A stretch of 64,000 nt of DNA from Streptomyces sp. yr375 (lineage in GTDB: Bacteria > Actinomycetota > Actinomycetes > Streptomycetales > Streptomycetaceae), in NCBI RefSeq assembly GCF_900110755.1, contig NZ_FOFF01000017.1:1-64000 (forward strand), written 5' to 3'. Shown one piece after another: positions 1 through 7,720 of the stretch (position 1 is the stretch's first letter; each line of letters starts with the position of its first letter). Under the pieces are notes generated by a model. It was not told the origin of the DNA. It saw only the letters and a program-made list of their open reading frames with translations, and searched no databases. A program made the position numbers and the translations under genes.

Positions 1-290
1 AAGGCTTCGACCTGCTCGTCCGTGATCTTCCGCGGCGCCCCCGACCGCGGCCGGTCCACCAGGCCCTCCAGCCGGTCCGCGGCGAACCGGGAACGCCACT
101 TACGCACCGTCTCCCGCGAGATGCCCAGGTCATCCGCGACTCGCGCGTTCGACCGGCCGTCCGCGCACGCCAGCACGATCCTCGCCCGCAGTACGAGTGC
201 CTGAGACGCGGTCTGCTTGCGCAACCAGCCCCGCAGCACCCGGCGTTCGTGACCGGACAGCTCCAGAGGCAAGGGCTTCGGACCAGGCAT
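1..290 (-). mobile_element. IS630-family transposase, N-terminal part (cut by window edge)
   Basis: Reading the minus strand from an ATG at 290 gives an open frame running off the window at base 1, beginning MPGPKPLPLELSGHERRVL. It contains a helix-turn-helix of the IS630/Tc1 type (VADDLGISRETVRKWRSRF) followed by the linker RLEGLVDRPRSGAPRKI that is typical of the first part of these DDE transposases. Only about 96 residues are visible; the DDE catalytic core would lie outside the window, so it cannot be said whether the element is intact. A CTAG at 333-336, the known target sequence class of IS630 elements, may mark the right end of the insertion. It sits at the left border of the biosynthetic cluster. 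Confidence 0.8.
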
Positions 291-340
291 CACCCCACCC
301 TACAACCGCAAACGAACTAACGACTCAGGACACTAGGAGT

Positions 341-362
341 GTTAGGGGCAGGTTAGGGGCAC
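341..362 (+). repeat. 11-bp tandem direct repeat in the promoter region of the first cluster gene
   Basis: GTTAGGGGCAG (341-351) is followed directly by GTTAGGGGCAC (352-362). An 11-bp period equals one DNA helical turn and is the arrangement recognised by SARP-type activators, but no SARP gene is visible here. A TAGCCT (383-388) downstream could be a -10 box for the gene starting at 438. The repeats might instead belong to the end of the adjacent IS630 element. The rest of 291-437 shows no gene. Confidence 0.4.
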
Positions 363-437
363 CGGCCCGCTCACCCGCTCTCTAGCCTGATGGCTCTCGG
401 CGCGACGCATGGCACCGGGCAGGGAAAAGGGGGTTGT

Positions 438-1358
438 ATGGCGCCTCAGCCGGTCAAGAAAGGCACCATCGCATTCGGTGACTTCCGCACGTGGTATCGC
501 GTGACGGGCAGACTTCACACGGGCCGGCCGCCCGTGGTCGTGGTGCACGGAGGTCCTGGAAGCACCCACGACTATCTGCTCGCGGTGTCCGCCCTCGCCG
601 ACGAGGGATGGCCGGTCGTGCACTACGACCAACTGGGGAACGGCGGATCCACCCATCTCCCCGACCGCCCCGCGGAATTCTGGTCCGTGCAGCTCTTTCT
701 GGACGAGTTGAGAAACCTCCTGGAAAGTCTCCGCATAGCGGACGACTACATTCTCTTCGGTCAGTCGTGGGGCGGAATGCTGTCCGCGTTGCACGCCTCC
801 GCCCGGCCGGCGGGGCTGCGCGGCCTCGTCATCGCGAACTCACCCGCCTCGATGCCGCTGTGGCTACAGGAGATGCGGGTGCTCCGCTCCCGGCTGCCTG
901 CCGAGGTCCAGCAGACGCTGATCCGCCACGAGACGGCCCGGACCACCGACACGGAAGAGTACTTCGAGGCCATGAAGGTGTTCTACGAGCGGTATGTCTG
1001 CCGTATCACCCCATGGCCGCGCGACTACCTCGCCTCGTTCATGGAGATCTACAACGACCCGACGGTCTACCACACGATGAACGGGCCGAGCGAGTTCCAC
1101 GTCATCGGAACCCTGAAGGACTGGTCCGTCATCGACGACGTCTCCCGGATCACGGCTCCCACGCTCCTCCTATCCGGGCGTCACGACGAGGCGACACCGG
1201 CCACCGTGCAGCCCTTCCACGACCGTATTCCGAACGTGCGGTGGGAGGTGTTCGAGGAGTCCAGCCACGTGCCGCACCTGGAGGAGCCCGAGCGTTTCCG
1301 TACGGTCATGAGCGCGTTCCTCAAGAGCCTCGCCCCGCATGAGAACGCCACGTGGTGA
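438..1358 (+). CDS. VinJ-like amidohydrolase (proline iminopeptidase family, alpha/beta hydrolase)
   Basis: A 306-residue alpha/beta hydrolase of peptidase family S33. It shows the HGGPG oxyanion motif (residues 37-41), the nucleophile elbow GQSWGG (Ser110), Asp250 in GRHDEATP and His277 in SSHVPHLEEPE, so the catalytic triad is complete. In vicenistatin-type macrolactam pathways VinJ removes the terminal alanyl cap from the beta-amino polyketide, freeing the amine; that role is inferred here from the neighbours VinK, L, M, N and O. The ATG at 438 is chosen because it has an AAGGGGG ribosome site just upstream; an in-frame ATG at 390 has none. It is the first gene of the cluster and overlaps nothing, ending 11 bases before the next start. 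A simple proline iminopeptidase is the alternative, but less likely in this setting. Confidence 0.82.
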   Translation: MAPQPVKKGTIAFGDFRTWYRVTGRLHTGRPPVVVVHGGPGSTHDYLLAVSALADEGWPVVHYDQLGNGGSTHLPDRPAEFWSVQLFLDELRNLLESLRIADDYILFGQSWGGMLSALHASARPAGLRGLVIANSPASMPLWLQEMRVLRSRLPAEVQQTLIRHETARTTDTEEYFEAMKVFYERYVCRITPWPRDYLASFMEIYNDPTVYHTMNGPSEFHVIGTLKDWSVIDDVSRITAPTLLLSGRHDEATPATVQPFHDRIPNVRWEVFEESSHVPHLEEPERFRTVMSAFLKSLAPHENATW

Positions 1359-1369
1359 GGGAGAACAGG

Positions 1370-2344
1370 ATGAACGAGATGGACAAGATGAACGAGAGCA
1401 GTGAGACCACTGGACGACGGGGTACCGCGATCGTCTTTCCCGGCATGGGGCCGGCCTCGTTCGCCGAGAGCGGGCGGTTCATGGTGGGCAACGCGGTCGC
1501 CCGGCGGATGGTGGCGGTCGCCGACCGGGCGCTCGGCTACTCGCTGGTGGACCGGCTCGGGGAGTCCACGGACGACTACAGCGAGGCGGCTCAGGTCGCC
1601 TTCATGGTGAACTGCCTGGCGCTGGCCGAATGGGCCGGGGAGACGATCGGGTGCGCTCCCGATGTGTGCGCCGGACCCAGTTTCGGCGCCAAGGCCGCCA
1701 CCGCGTACACGGGTTCGCTGCCCGTCGCGGACGCGGTGCGGATGACGGCGCGGATGGCCCGGTGCGTGGCCGAGTACTTCCGGGACGAACACTCCGACGT
1801 GGTCACCCACTCCTTCACCCGCGCTCCCGAGGAGACGCTCCGCGAGCTGCTGGACGAGCTGACGGCGCAGGGCGAGTGGCACGAAGTGTCCTGCTACATC
1901 GACGACGGTTTCTACATGCTTTCGCTGCGGGAGCGGAATCTCGACTGGCTGGAGCGAAGGCTGCGCAACATCGGCGCGCTGTCGCTGTACACCATGCGTC
2001 CGCCCATGCACGCGAGTGTCTTCGGTCCGCTGCGCCGGAAGGTCGAGGACGAGGTAGTGGGCGCGCTGGACTTCACGACGCCGAAACTGCCGGTGGTCTC
2101 CGATCAGGACGGTTCGGTCGTCACGTCGGCGGAGGGAATGCGGGCGCTGCTCCTGGACGGCATCGTGAAGCCGCTGCGCTGGACCGATGTGGTGGCGACG
2201 ATGCGGGACATGGGCGTGGCCCGGGTGTACGTGTCGGGGGCGGACAGTCTGTTCGGGCGGGTGGGGATCACCACGCGGAACTTCGAGGTGGTGCCCGTCA
2301 ATCCGCGGCTCGCCATGCAGCCGCGTCGCCGCGTGTCGACGTGA
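1370..2344 (+). CDS. VinK-like acyltransferase (dipeptidyl starter transfer between ACPs)
   Basis: A 324-residue protein of the FabD/malonyltransferase fold. It has an N-terminal FPGMG in place of the usual GQGSQ loop, a catalytic-serine motif GPSFG (Ser104) instead of GHSxG, and a histidine in RPPMHASVF (His214) where the second catalytic residue is expected. VinK of the vicenistatin pathway has this divergent form and moves the amino-acid-capped beta-aminoacyl unit from the stand-alone ACP (VinL) to the loading ACP of the PKS. Both partners are present here: the ACP at 2417-2665 and a naked loading ACP at the start of the first PKS. ATG 1370 follows a GAGGGAG ribosome site; GTG 1352 would overlap the upstream gene but lacks a site. 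Confidence 0.82.
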   Translation: MNEMDKMNESSETTGRRGTAIVFPGMGPASFAESGRFMVGNAVARRMVAVADRALGYSLVDRLGESTDDYSEAAQVAFMVNCLALAEWAGETIGCAPDVCAGPSFGAKAATAYTGSLPVADAVRMTARMARCVAEYFRDEHSDVVTHSFTRAPEETLRELLDELTAQGEWHEVSCYIDDGFYMLSLRERNLDWLERRLRNIGALSLYTMRPPMHASVFGPLRRKVEDEVVGALDFTTPKLPVVSDQDGSVVTSAEGMRALLLDGIVKPLRWTDVVATMRDMGVARVYVSGADSLFGRVGITTRNFEVVPVNPRLAMQPRRRVST

Positions 2345-2388
2345 CCGTGCTCCCTCCTCGGTGATTCCGGAGAGGAGGGAGCACGGTC
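2343..2388. terminator. Bidirectional hairpin between convergent genes
   Basis: A perfect 17-bp inverted repeat, arms 2343-2359 (GACCGTGCTCCCTCCTC) and 2372-2388, with a 12-base loop. It lies exactly between the convergent VinK-like gene and VinL-like ACP gene, so it can stop transcription from both sides. No T-run follows, which is usual in Streptomyces. Confidence 0.85.
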
Positions 2389-2416
2389 CACCGGTCCGCC
2401 GCGGGCCCCGTCCTTC

Positions 2417-2665
2417 TCAGACGGCCGGCGTGCGCATCGCGTCGAGAGCCGTCCAGAGCGAACCCGGGTTCTCGAAGGTCTCGGCGTTCAGCGCCTCGTC
2501 ACGGAATCGCACGTCGTAGGCGCTCTCCAGTTCTCCGAGAAGTTCGACCTTTCCCAGCGAGTCCAGCCCGAGGTCCGTCAGCGACGTCTCCGCGGCGAGC
2601 CCTTCATCCGGCGAAAAGAAGGGAAGATAACGGCGCAGAATTGTCTCGAAAGGGGCATCCCACAT
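2417..2665 (-). CDS. VinL-like stand-alone acyl carrier protein
   Basis: An 82-residue acyl carrier protein with the phosphopantetheine site DLGLDSLGKV (Ser36). It is the probable carrier on which 3-methylaspartate is loaded, decarboxylated and capped before transfer to the PKS, as VinL does in vicenistatin biosynthesis. It is the only gene of the starter cassette on the minus strand, diverging from the VinM-like ligase and converging on the VinK-like gene. The start at 2665 is preferred over 2680 because GGAG lies six bases before it; the longer form has no free ribosome site. Confidence 0.85.
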   Translation of the reverse strand: MWDAPFETILRRYLPFFSPDEGLAAETSLTDLGLDSLGKVELLGELESAYDVRFRDEALNAETFENPGSLWTALDAMRTPAV

Positions 2666-2689
2666 GACATCTCCAGTCATTCCCGGAAT

Positions 2690-2712
2690 GATCCGAATCG
2701 ATATTTCGGATC
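2690..2712. promoter_or_regulatory. Palindrome in the divergent ACP / ligase promoter region
   Basis: Perfect 8-bp arms GATCCGAA (2690-2697) and TTCGGATC (2705-2712) with a 7-base spacer lie in the AT-richer gap between the minus-strand ACP start (2665) and the plus-strand ligase start (2809). The position suits an operator controlling both directions, or a short hairpin in the ACP leader. The regulator is unknown. Confidence 0.4.
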
Positions 2713-2808
2713 TATTTTCCGGCTGGTTTCATTTCAGGCTAGGAACCCCTTCCGCATACGTCAACAGTGATTTTGAAAATTTGTTCTCGACCGAACTCGG
2801 GAGGAAAT

Positions 2809-4377
2809 ATGGGCGGATTGGACGGTCCGGCACTCCACGCGCGATTCCTGCGCGGTCTGCACACCTCGCCGGGCCGCGAGGCGGTCCGGGTGGGGTCCGA
2901 TGCGATCACCTACGAGGCGGCCCACCGGACCGCGCTGCGCTGGGCCGGTGCGATCGTCGCCGCCGCCCCCGGGCAGCCCCGGGCCGTGGGCGTGCTGGCC
3001 GCCAAGGGGATACCGGCCTGCACCGGGATCCTGGCGGCCCTCTACTCCGGCAGTACCGTCGTGCCGCTGCGCCCGGACTTCCCGGTGGCCCGCACCCGGC
3101 AGATGCTCGACGCGACGGGCCTGACGGCGCTCCTCGTCGATGAGCAGAGCCGTCGGCTGCTGCCGGAACTCGTCGCGGGCCAACCGGACTTGACGGTGCT
3201 GACACCGGGGCGCGCGGTCGGCGTCGAGCCGGTCCGAACGGTACCGCTGGACGGCGTACGGGCCTTGGACGCGCCGCTTCCCGTGTCGCCCGCCGACACC
3301 GCGTACGTGCTCTTCACCTCGGGGTCCACCGGCCGCCCCAAAAGCGTCCCGATCTCCCACGGCAGTACCCGTCACTACTTCGAACTCCTCGACGCGCGCT
3401 ACGACTTCACCGCTCAGGACGTGTTCTCGCAGACGTTCGACCTCAACTTCGACTGCGCGCTGTTCGATCTGTTCTGCGCCTGGGGCGCGGGGGCGACCGC
3501 GCTCGCCGTACCGCTCCAGGCCTATCGCGACCTGCCCGGGTTCGTCGCGGCGAGCGGGATGTCGGTGTGGTTCTCCACGCCGAGCAGCATCTCCCTGGTC
3601 CGTCGGACGGGCGGGCTGGGCGAGGCGGCGATGCCCGGCCTGCGCTGGAGTTTCTTCGCCGGGGAGGCGCTGCGCTGCGCGGACGCCGCCGACTGGCAGC
3701 GGGCGGCTCCCCGTTCCGTCGTGGAGAACCTGTACGGGCCGACCGAGCTGACCGTCACGGTCGCCGCCCACCGCTGGTCCGCCGAGCGGACGCCGGCGCT
3801 GGCCGTCAACGGGGTCGTCCCCATCGGCGCGATCCACGAAGGGCACCCGCATCTGCTCCTGGACGAGGACGGGGAGGAGTCCCGCACCGAGGGCGAACTG
3901 TGCGTCGCGGGGCCGCAGACGACCGCGGGGTACCTCGATCCCGGGGACGACGACGGGCGGTTCCTGGAGCGGTCCGGCCGCCGCTGGTACCGGACCGGCG
4001 ACCGCGTGCGGCGCGTCCACGGCGGTGAACTCGCCTACCTGGGCCGGTTGGACGGACAGGTCCAGATACAGGGCTGGCGGGTCGAACTGGCCGAGATCGA
4101 CCACGCCTTGAGGGGCTGTGCGGGCGTGGCCGAGGCGGTGACCGTCACCGCGCGGGCCGACGGACGGGACGAACTCGTCGTCTTCTACACAGGTGTTCCG
4201 GTACCGCCCGGCCAACTCGCCAAGGACCTCACGCGAGTTCTGCCGCAGGGGCTGGTGCCCAGGCACTACCGGCATCTGACGGACATCCCGCTGAATTCCA
4301 ACCGGAAGACAGACAGGCCGACGCTGCGCTCCCTGGCCGCGGAACTGATCGGGTCGCGTGAACAAGGAACACGGTAA
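2809..4377 (+). CDS. VinM-like amino acid ligase (adenylation enzyme adding the protecting amino acid)
   Basis: A 522-residue stand-alone adenylation enzyme. Core motifs: A3 VLFTSGSTGRPKS (about 168-180), A5 NLYGPTE, A7 WYRTGD, A8 GRLDGQVQIQGWRVEL and A10 NSNRKTDRPT with the catalytic lysine. The sequence resembles DltA-type D-alanine ligases and NRPS amino-acid A domains. In vicenistatin-type pathways VinM attaches alanine to the 3-aminoisobutyryl-VinL amine, giving a dipeptidyl starter that cannot cyclise early; the gene order J-K-L-M-N-O is kept here, which is the main reason for the VinM assignment. ATG 2809 follows GGGAGGA; the frame is open further upstream to 2767 but without a ribosome site. 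Which amino acid is loaded cannot be read with certainty. Confidence 0.75.
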   Translation: MGGLDGPALHARFLRGLHTSPGREAVRVGSDAITYEAAHRTALRWAGAIVAAAPGQPRAVGVLAAKGIPACTGILAALYSGSTVVPLRPDFPVARTRQMLDATGLTALLVDEQSRRLLPELVAGQPDLTVLTPGRAVGVEPVRTVPLDGVRALDAPLPVSPADTAYVLFTSGSTGRPKSVPISHGSTRHYFELLDARYDFTAQDVFSQTFDLNFDCALFDLFCAWGAGATALAVPLQAYRDLPGFVAASGMSVWFSTPSSISLVRRTGGLGEAAMPGLRWSFFAGEALRCADAADWQRAAPRSVVENLYGPTELTVTVAAHRWSAERTPALAVNGVVPIGAIHEGHPHLLLDEDGEESRTEGELCVAGPQTTAGYLDPGDDDGRFLERSGRRWYRTGDRVRRVHGGELAYLGRLDGQVQIQGWRVELAEIDHALRGCAGVAEAVTVTARADGRDELVVFYTGVPVPPGQLAKDLTRVLPQGLVPRHYRHLTDIPLNSNRKTDRPTLRSLAAELIGSREQGTR

Positions 4378-4488
4378 GAAGCCCGGCGCGAATAGGGGGT
4401 ACAGGGGGCGCGCCCTGGGGTGTCTCGAGACTTCGACGCTCCATAGCCTCCAGTAGGGAACCGTCTTCCGATAAAGGGGAGAAAGATA

Positions 4489-6045
4489 TTGGACAGCGGG
4501 TTTGTTCACAGCTTCCTGGACGACGCCGCTTCGGCAGTGCCGGAATCCAGTGCGATCCGAGATTCGACAGGGGTCTGGAACTACTCTCAACTCGACCGGC
4601 ACAGCCATGACTTCGCCCGTTGGCTGGAGAAACAGGGCGTACGGCACGGCGACCGTGTCCTCACCCAACTGCCCACCACCCGCGAACTCGCGGCGATTTT
4701 CTACGGGACTTCCCGCCGGGGCGCGGTCTTCGTACCGGTCAACGCGGCGATGAAGAGGTACCACCTGGAAGCCGTGCTGGAGAACTCCGAGCCCCGGCTG
4801 ATCATCGTGGCCGACCAACTCGTGGACGACATGCGGGAGATCACCCGGGTGCCGGTCCACGGCATCGCAGAGGTGTGGAACGACCTGCGGACCGCGCCCC
4901 GACAAACGACCAGCGCCGATCCCACCACCCCCGCCATCCCTGCCACTTCGACCACCCCAGCCACCGCAACCACTCCAGCCACCCGGCCCGCCCCGGGCGA
5001 CGTGGCCGTGCTGGTCTACACCTCGGGAAGTACCGCCGCCCCCAAGGCAGTTGTGTGCCCGCACGCCCAGATGGTCTTCGCCACCCGGGCCATCGCGGCG
5101 GAGATCGAGTACCGGCCGGACGACGTGATCTTCTGCCGGTTCCCGATCTCCTGGGACTACGGCCTCTACAAGGTGCTGCTGGCCTGTCTGGGCCGGTCGG
5201 AACTCGTCCTGGCCGACGGTGAGTCGGACCTCGTCCTGCTGCGGCGCATCCGGGAGACCGGCGCGACGGTGGTCCCGATCGTGCCGTCCCTGGCCGCCAT
5301 GATCACCGCGTTGGCGAAGCGGGACACCGAACCCGCGCCGCGCGTACGGATGTTCACCAACACCGGTGCCGCGTTGTCCCCCGCCACCGTCGGGGCGCTG
5401 CGCGCCGCGTTCCCCGGCGCGCAGGTGATCCGGCAGTTCGGGCAGACCGAGTGCAAGCGGATATCCGTCCTGCCGCCGGAGATGGAGCGGGAGAAGCCCG
5501 ATTCGGTCGGCCGGCCGCTGCCCGGCACCCGCGTGCTCATCCTGGACGAGGACGGGGTGCCCGTGCCGACCGGGCAGACCGGCGAGATCGTGGTGACGGG
5601 ACCGCATGTCATGCCGGGTTACTGGCGCGCACCGGAGCTGACGCGACGCACGTTCCGGCGCGACGGCGAGGACGGGCAACCACGCCTGCACACCGGTGAC
5701 TACGGCCGCCTCGACGACGACGGCTACCTCTATTACGAGGGCCGGCGCGACGACATGTTCAAGCGCAAGGGAATCCGGATGAGCACGATCGAGATAGAGG
5801 CCGCTGCGACGGACATTCCGGGAGTGCGGGCCGCCGCCGTGCTGCCCCCCGCCGACGGCCGGGATCTCACGCTGTTCGCGGAGACCGAACTCCCGCCCCA
5901 CACCGTGCTGCGGGAGCTGGCGAAGCGGCTGGAGGCGCAGAAGGTGCCGGCCGTGTGCCGCACGGTCGCCGAGATGCCGCTGACCCCGCACGGCAAGAAC
6001 GCGAAGCAGGAACTGGCACTGCTCGTCGACGGGAGCGCGCGGTGA
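4489..6045 (+). CDS. VinN-like beta-amino acid adenylation enzyme (3-methylaspartate ligase)
   Basis: A 518-residue adenylation enzyme. Motifs: A3 LVYTSGSTAAPKAVV (175-189), A5 RQFGQTECKR, A7 LHTGDYG, A8 GRRDDMFKRKGIRM and A10 TPHGKNAKQE with the catalytic lysine. The segment FPISWDYGLYK holds Asp223, matching the aspartate that binds the beta-amino group in VinN-type enzymes, so loading of 3-methylaspartate (or a related beta-amino acid) on the VinL-like ACP is the likely reaction. An unusual Thr/Pro/Ala-rich stretch of about 30 residues (139-168) sits between the N-terminal part and the P-loop. The start is a TTG at 4489 behind GGGGAGAAAG. Its stop overlaps the GTG of the decarboxylase gene. 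The 111-base gap before it shows a GTCTCGAGAC palindrome (4422-4431) but no gene. Confidence 0.78.
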   Translation: MDSGFVHSFLDDAASAVPESSAIRDSTGVWNYSQLDRHSHDFARWLEKQGVRHGDRVLTQLPTTRELAAIFYGTSRRGAVFVPVNAAMKRYHLEAVLENSEPRLIIVADQLVDDMREITRVPVHGIAEVWNDLRTAPRQTTSADPTTPAIPATSTTPATATTPATRPAPGDVAVLVYTSGSTAAPKAVVCPHAQMVFATRAIAAEIEYRPDDVIFCRFPISWDYGLYKVLLACLGRSELVLADGESDLVLLRRIRETGATVVPIVPSLAAMITALAKRDTEPAPRVRMFTNTGAALSPATVGALRAAFPGAQVIRQFGQTECKRISVLPPEMEREKPDSVGRPLPGTRVLILDEDGVPVPTGQTGEIVVTGPHVMPGYWRAPELTRRTFRRDGEDGQPRLHTGDYGRLDDDGYLYYEGRRDDMFKRKGIRMSTIEIEAAATDIPGVRAAAVLPPADGRDLTLFAETELPPHTVLRELAKRLEAQKVPAVCRTVAEMPLTPHGKNAKQELALLVDGSAR

Positions 6046-7277
6046 GCCTCGCCGAGGAACTGGCAGCCGTCTACGGAACTCCCCTCTACGTCTACGACCT
6101 TGACGAAGTGGCCGCCGCCCGGCGTGCTCTGTTCGACGCGCTCCCCGAGGAGTTCGGGGTGTTCTACGCCTTCAAGGCCAACCCGCATCCGGAGATCGCC
6201 CGTACCCTGCGCGAGGACGACGCCCGCGCCTGCGGTGCCGAGATCAGCTCCACCGGGGAACTGACCGCGGCGCTCACCGCCGGTTACCGAGGGGCCGAGA
6301 TCCTCTACACCGGGCCGGGCAAGACGACGGCCGAGGTGGCCGCCGCGATCGGCCAGGGCGTGCGGAAGTTCTCGGTCGAATCCCTCTCCGACCTGCGCCG
6401 CGTCGGCTCCGTGGCCGTCGGCCGGGGCGTGGTCGTGGACTGCCTGCTCAGGGTGAACAGCGCGTCCGCGAGCGCGACGACCAGTATCAGGATGACCGGC
6501 ACCCCGTCCCAGTTCGGCATCGACAGCGAGACGCTGGCCGAGCTGGCGCCGCGGTTGACGAGCGTCCCGGGCACGCGGATCGCCGGCGCCCACCTCTTCC
6601 CGCTGAGCAACGCGAAGGACGAGGAGAGCCTGATCGCCGAGTTCCGGCACACCATCGAGGTGGCCGCCCGGGTGCAGCGGGACGTCGGATGCGCGTTCCG
6701 GTTCCTCGACATCGGGGGCGGCTTCGCCATGCCGTACGCGGTGCCGGGCGAGCGGCCCGGGTACGGGAAGCTGCGGGCGGAACTCACCGCGGCGCTCGAC
6801 GTGCACTTTCCCGATCGGCGCGCGAACGGCCTTCGGGTCTTCTGCGAGTCGGGGCGCTATCTGGTGGGCGGCTGCGGCGAGTTGGTGGCCTCGGTGGTCA
6901 ACGTCAAGGAGAGCCGCGGGCGGAAGTTCGTCATCCTCGACGCGGGGATCAACACCTTCGGCGGCATGTCGGGGCTGGGCCGGCTGCTCCCGGTGGCGGT
7001 CCGGCCCCGGGAGGGCGCGGAGCCGGGTGACACGGAGTCGGCCAGCCTCGTCGGGCCCCTGTGCACGCCGGGGGACCTCCTCGGCAGGGAGATCAGCCTG
7101 CCCCGACTGGCGAGCGGTGACCTCGTCACCATCCCGAACGCGGGCGCGTACGGGGTCACCGCGAGCCTGCTGATGTTCCTCGGCCGGCCCGCCCCGACCG
7201 AGGTCGCCGTGCGCGGCGGCGAGGTGGTGTCGGTGTCCCGGCTGGAGCACCATCGCGTCCACGGGGAAGTCCGGTGA
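6042..7277 (+). CDS. VinO-like PLP-dependent decarboxylase (fold III, LysA/ornithine decarboxylase family)
   Basis: A 411-residue fold-type III PLP decarboxylase. The PLP lysine is in FYAFKANPH (Lys45); the glycine-rich phosphate site is FLDIGGGFAMPY, and the C-terminal domain carries CESGRYLVG and GPLCTPGDLLG with the active-site cysteine. VinO decarboxylates 3-methylaspartyl-ACP to 3-aminoisobutyryl-ACP; this gene directly follows the VinN-like ligase and precedes glutamate mutase, which fits. The start is GTG 6042, overlapping the ligase stop (GTGA), rather than the ATG at 5955 inside the upstream gene. A diaminopimelate or ornithine decarboxylase is the family alternative. Confidence 0.82.
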   Translation: MSLAEELAAVYGTPLYVYDLDEVAAARRALFDALPEEFGVFYAFKANPHPEIARTLREDDARACGAEISSTGELTAALTAGYRGAEILYTGPGKTTAEVAAAIGQGVRKFSVESLSDLRRVGSVAVGRGVVVDCLLRVNSASASATTSIRMTGTPSQFGIDSETLAELAPRLTSVPGTRIAGAHLFPLSNAKDEESLIAEFRHTIEVAARVQRDVGCAFRFLDIGGGFAMPYAVPGERPGYGKLRAELTAALDVHFPDRRANGLRVFCESGRYLVGGCGELVASVVNVKESRGRKFVILDAGINTFGGMSGLGRLLPVAVRPREGAEPGDTESASLVGPLCTPGDLLGREISLPRLASGDLVTIPNAGAYGVTASLLMFLGRPAPTEVAVRGGEVVSVSRLEHHRVHGEVR

Positions 7278-7720
7278 ACCTACCGGTTCCGGGGAACCGG
7301 GAGCTCGTCGTCGTCAGTGGCCTGTCCTCCGACTCGCACACCTGGAACCTCGTCTTTCTCCAGCTTTTGATCGAGGAACTCGGTCATGAGGTGGTCAATC
7401 TGGGGCCCTGTGTTCCCGACGGGCTTCTCGTCTCCGAATGCCGACGCCTCTCTCCGGGGCTGGTGGTCATCAGCAGTGTCAACGGCCACGGCTATCAGGA
7501 CGGAATGCGTCTCATCGAGAGGATGCGCGATTCCGAAGAGCTGTCCGGCATTCCGGTGGTGATCGGCGGAAAGCTCGGCACCGGCGGACGGCGGAACGCC
7601 CGATACGTGGATCCCCTGGTCGCGGCCGGCTACACCGCCGTATTCGAGGAAGGGGCGGCCGGACTGGAGGAGTTCCGTCGCTTCGCGGGGGCGCTGCCGA
7701 AAAGGCGCGCGGTCTCGTGA
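7274..7720 (+). CDS. Glutamate mutase (methylaspartate mutase) small subunit, B12-binding
   Basis: A 148-residue cobalamin-binding protein of the MutS/GlmS type, which with the next gene product converts L-glutamate to (2S,3S)-3-methylaspartate. The cobalamin motif reads SSDSHTWN: the Asp and His that place the lower axial ligand are there, while the glycine of the classical DxHxxG is Asn. Other expected pieces are VVISSVNGHGYQDG and VVIGGKLGTGG. Start GTG 7274 overlaps the decarboxylase stop (GTGA) and its stop overlaps the next GTG, so production is coupled. It corresponds to VinH in vicenistatin. Confidence 0.88.
   Translation: MNLPVPGNRELVVVSGLSSDSHTWNLVFLQLLIEELGHEVVNLGPCVPDGLLVSECRRLSPGLVVISSVNGHGYQDGMRLIERMRDSEELSGIPVVIGGKLGTGGRRNARYVDPLVAAGYTAVFEEGAAGLEEFRRFAGALPKRRAVS

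Noticed and set aside
438..1358. Release thioesterase role for the first hydrolase
   Set aside because: It has the proline iminopeptidase HGGPG layout and VinJ-type context, so amide cleavage is more likely than thioester release.
2761..5991. Very long minus-strand open frames here, and also at 9216-12464, 12501-16526 and 23419-28023
   Set aside because: They lie wholly opposite clear adenylation and PKS genes and encode Arg/Gly/His/Pro-rich sequence without motifs; they arise from the GC-rich third codon positions of the real genes.
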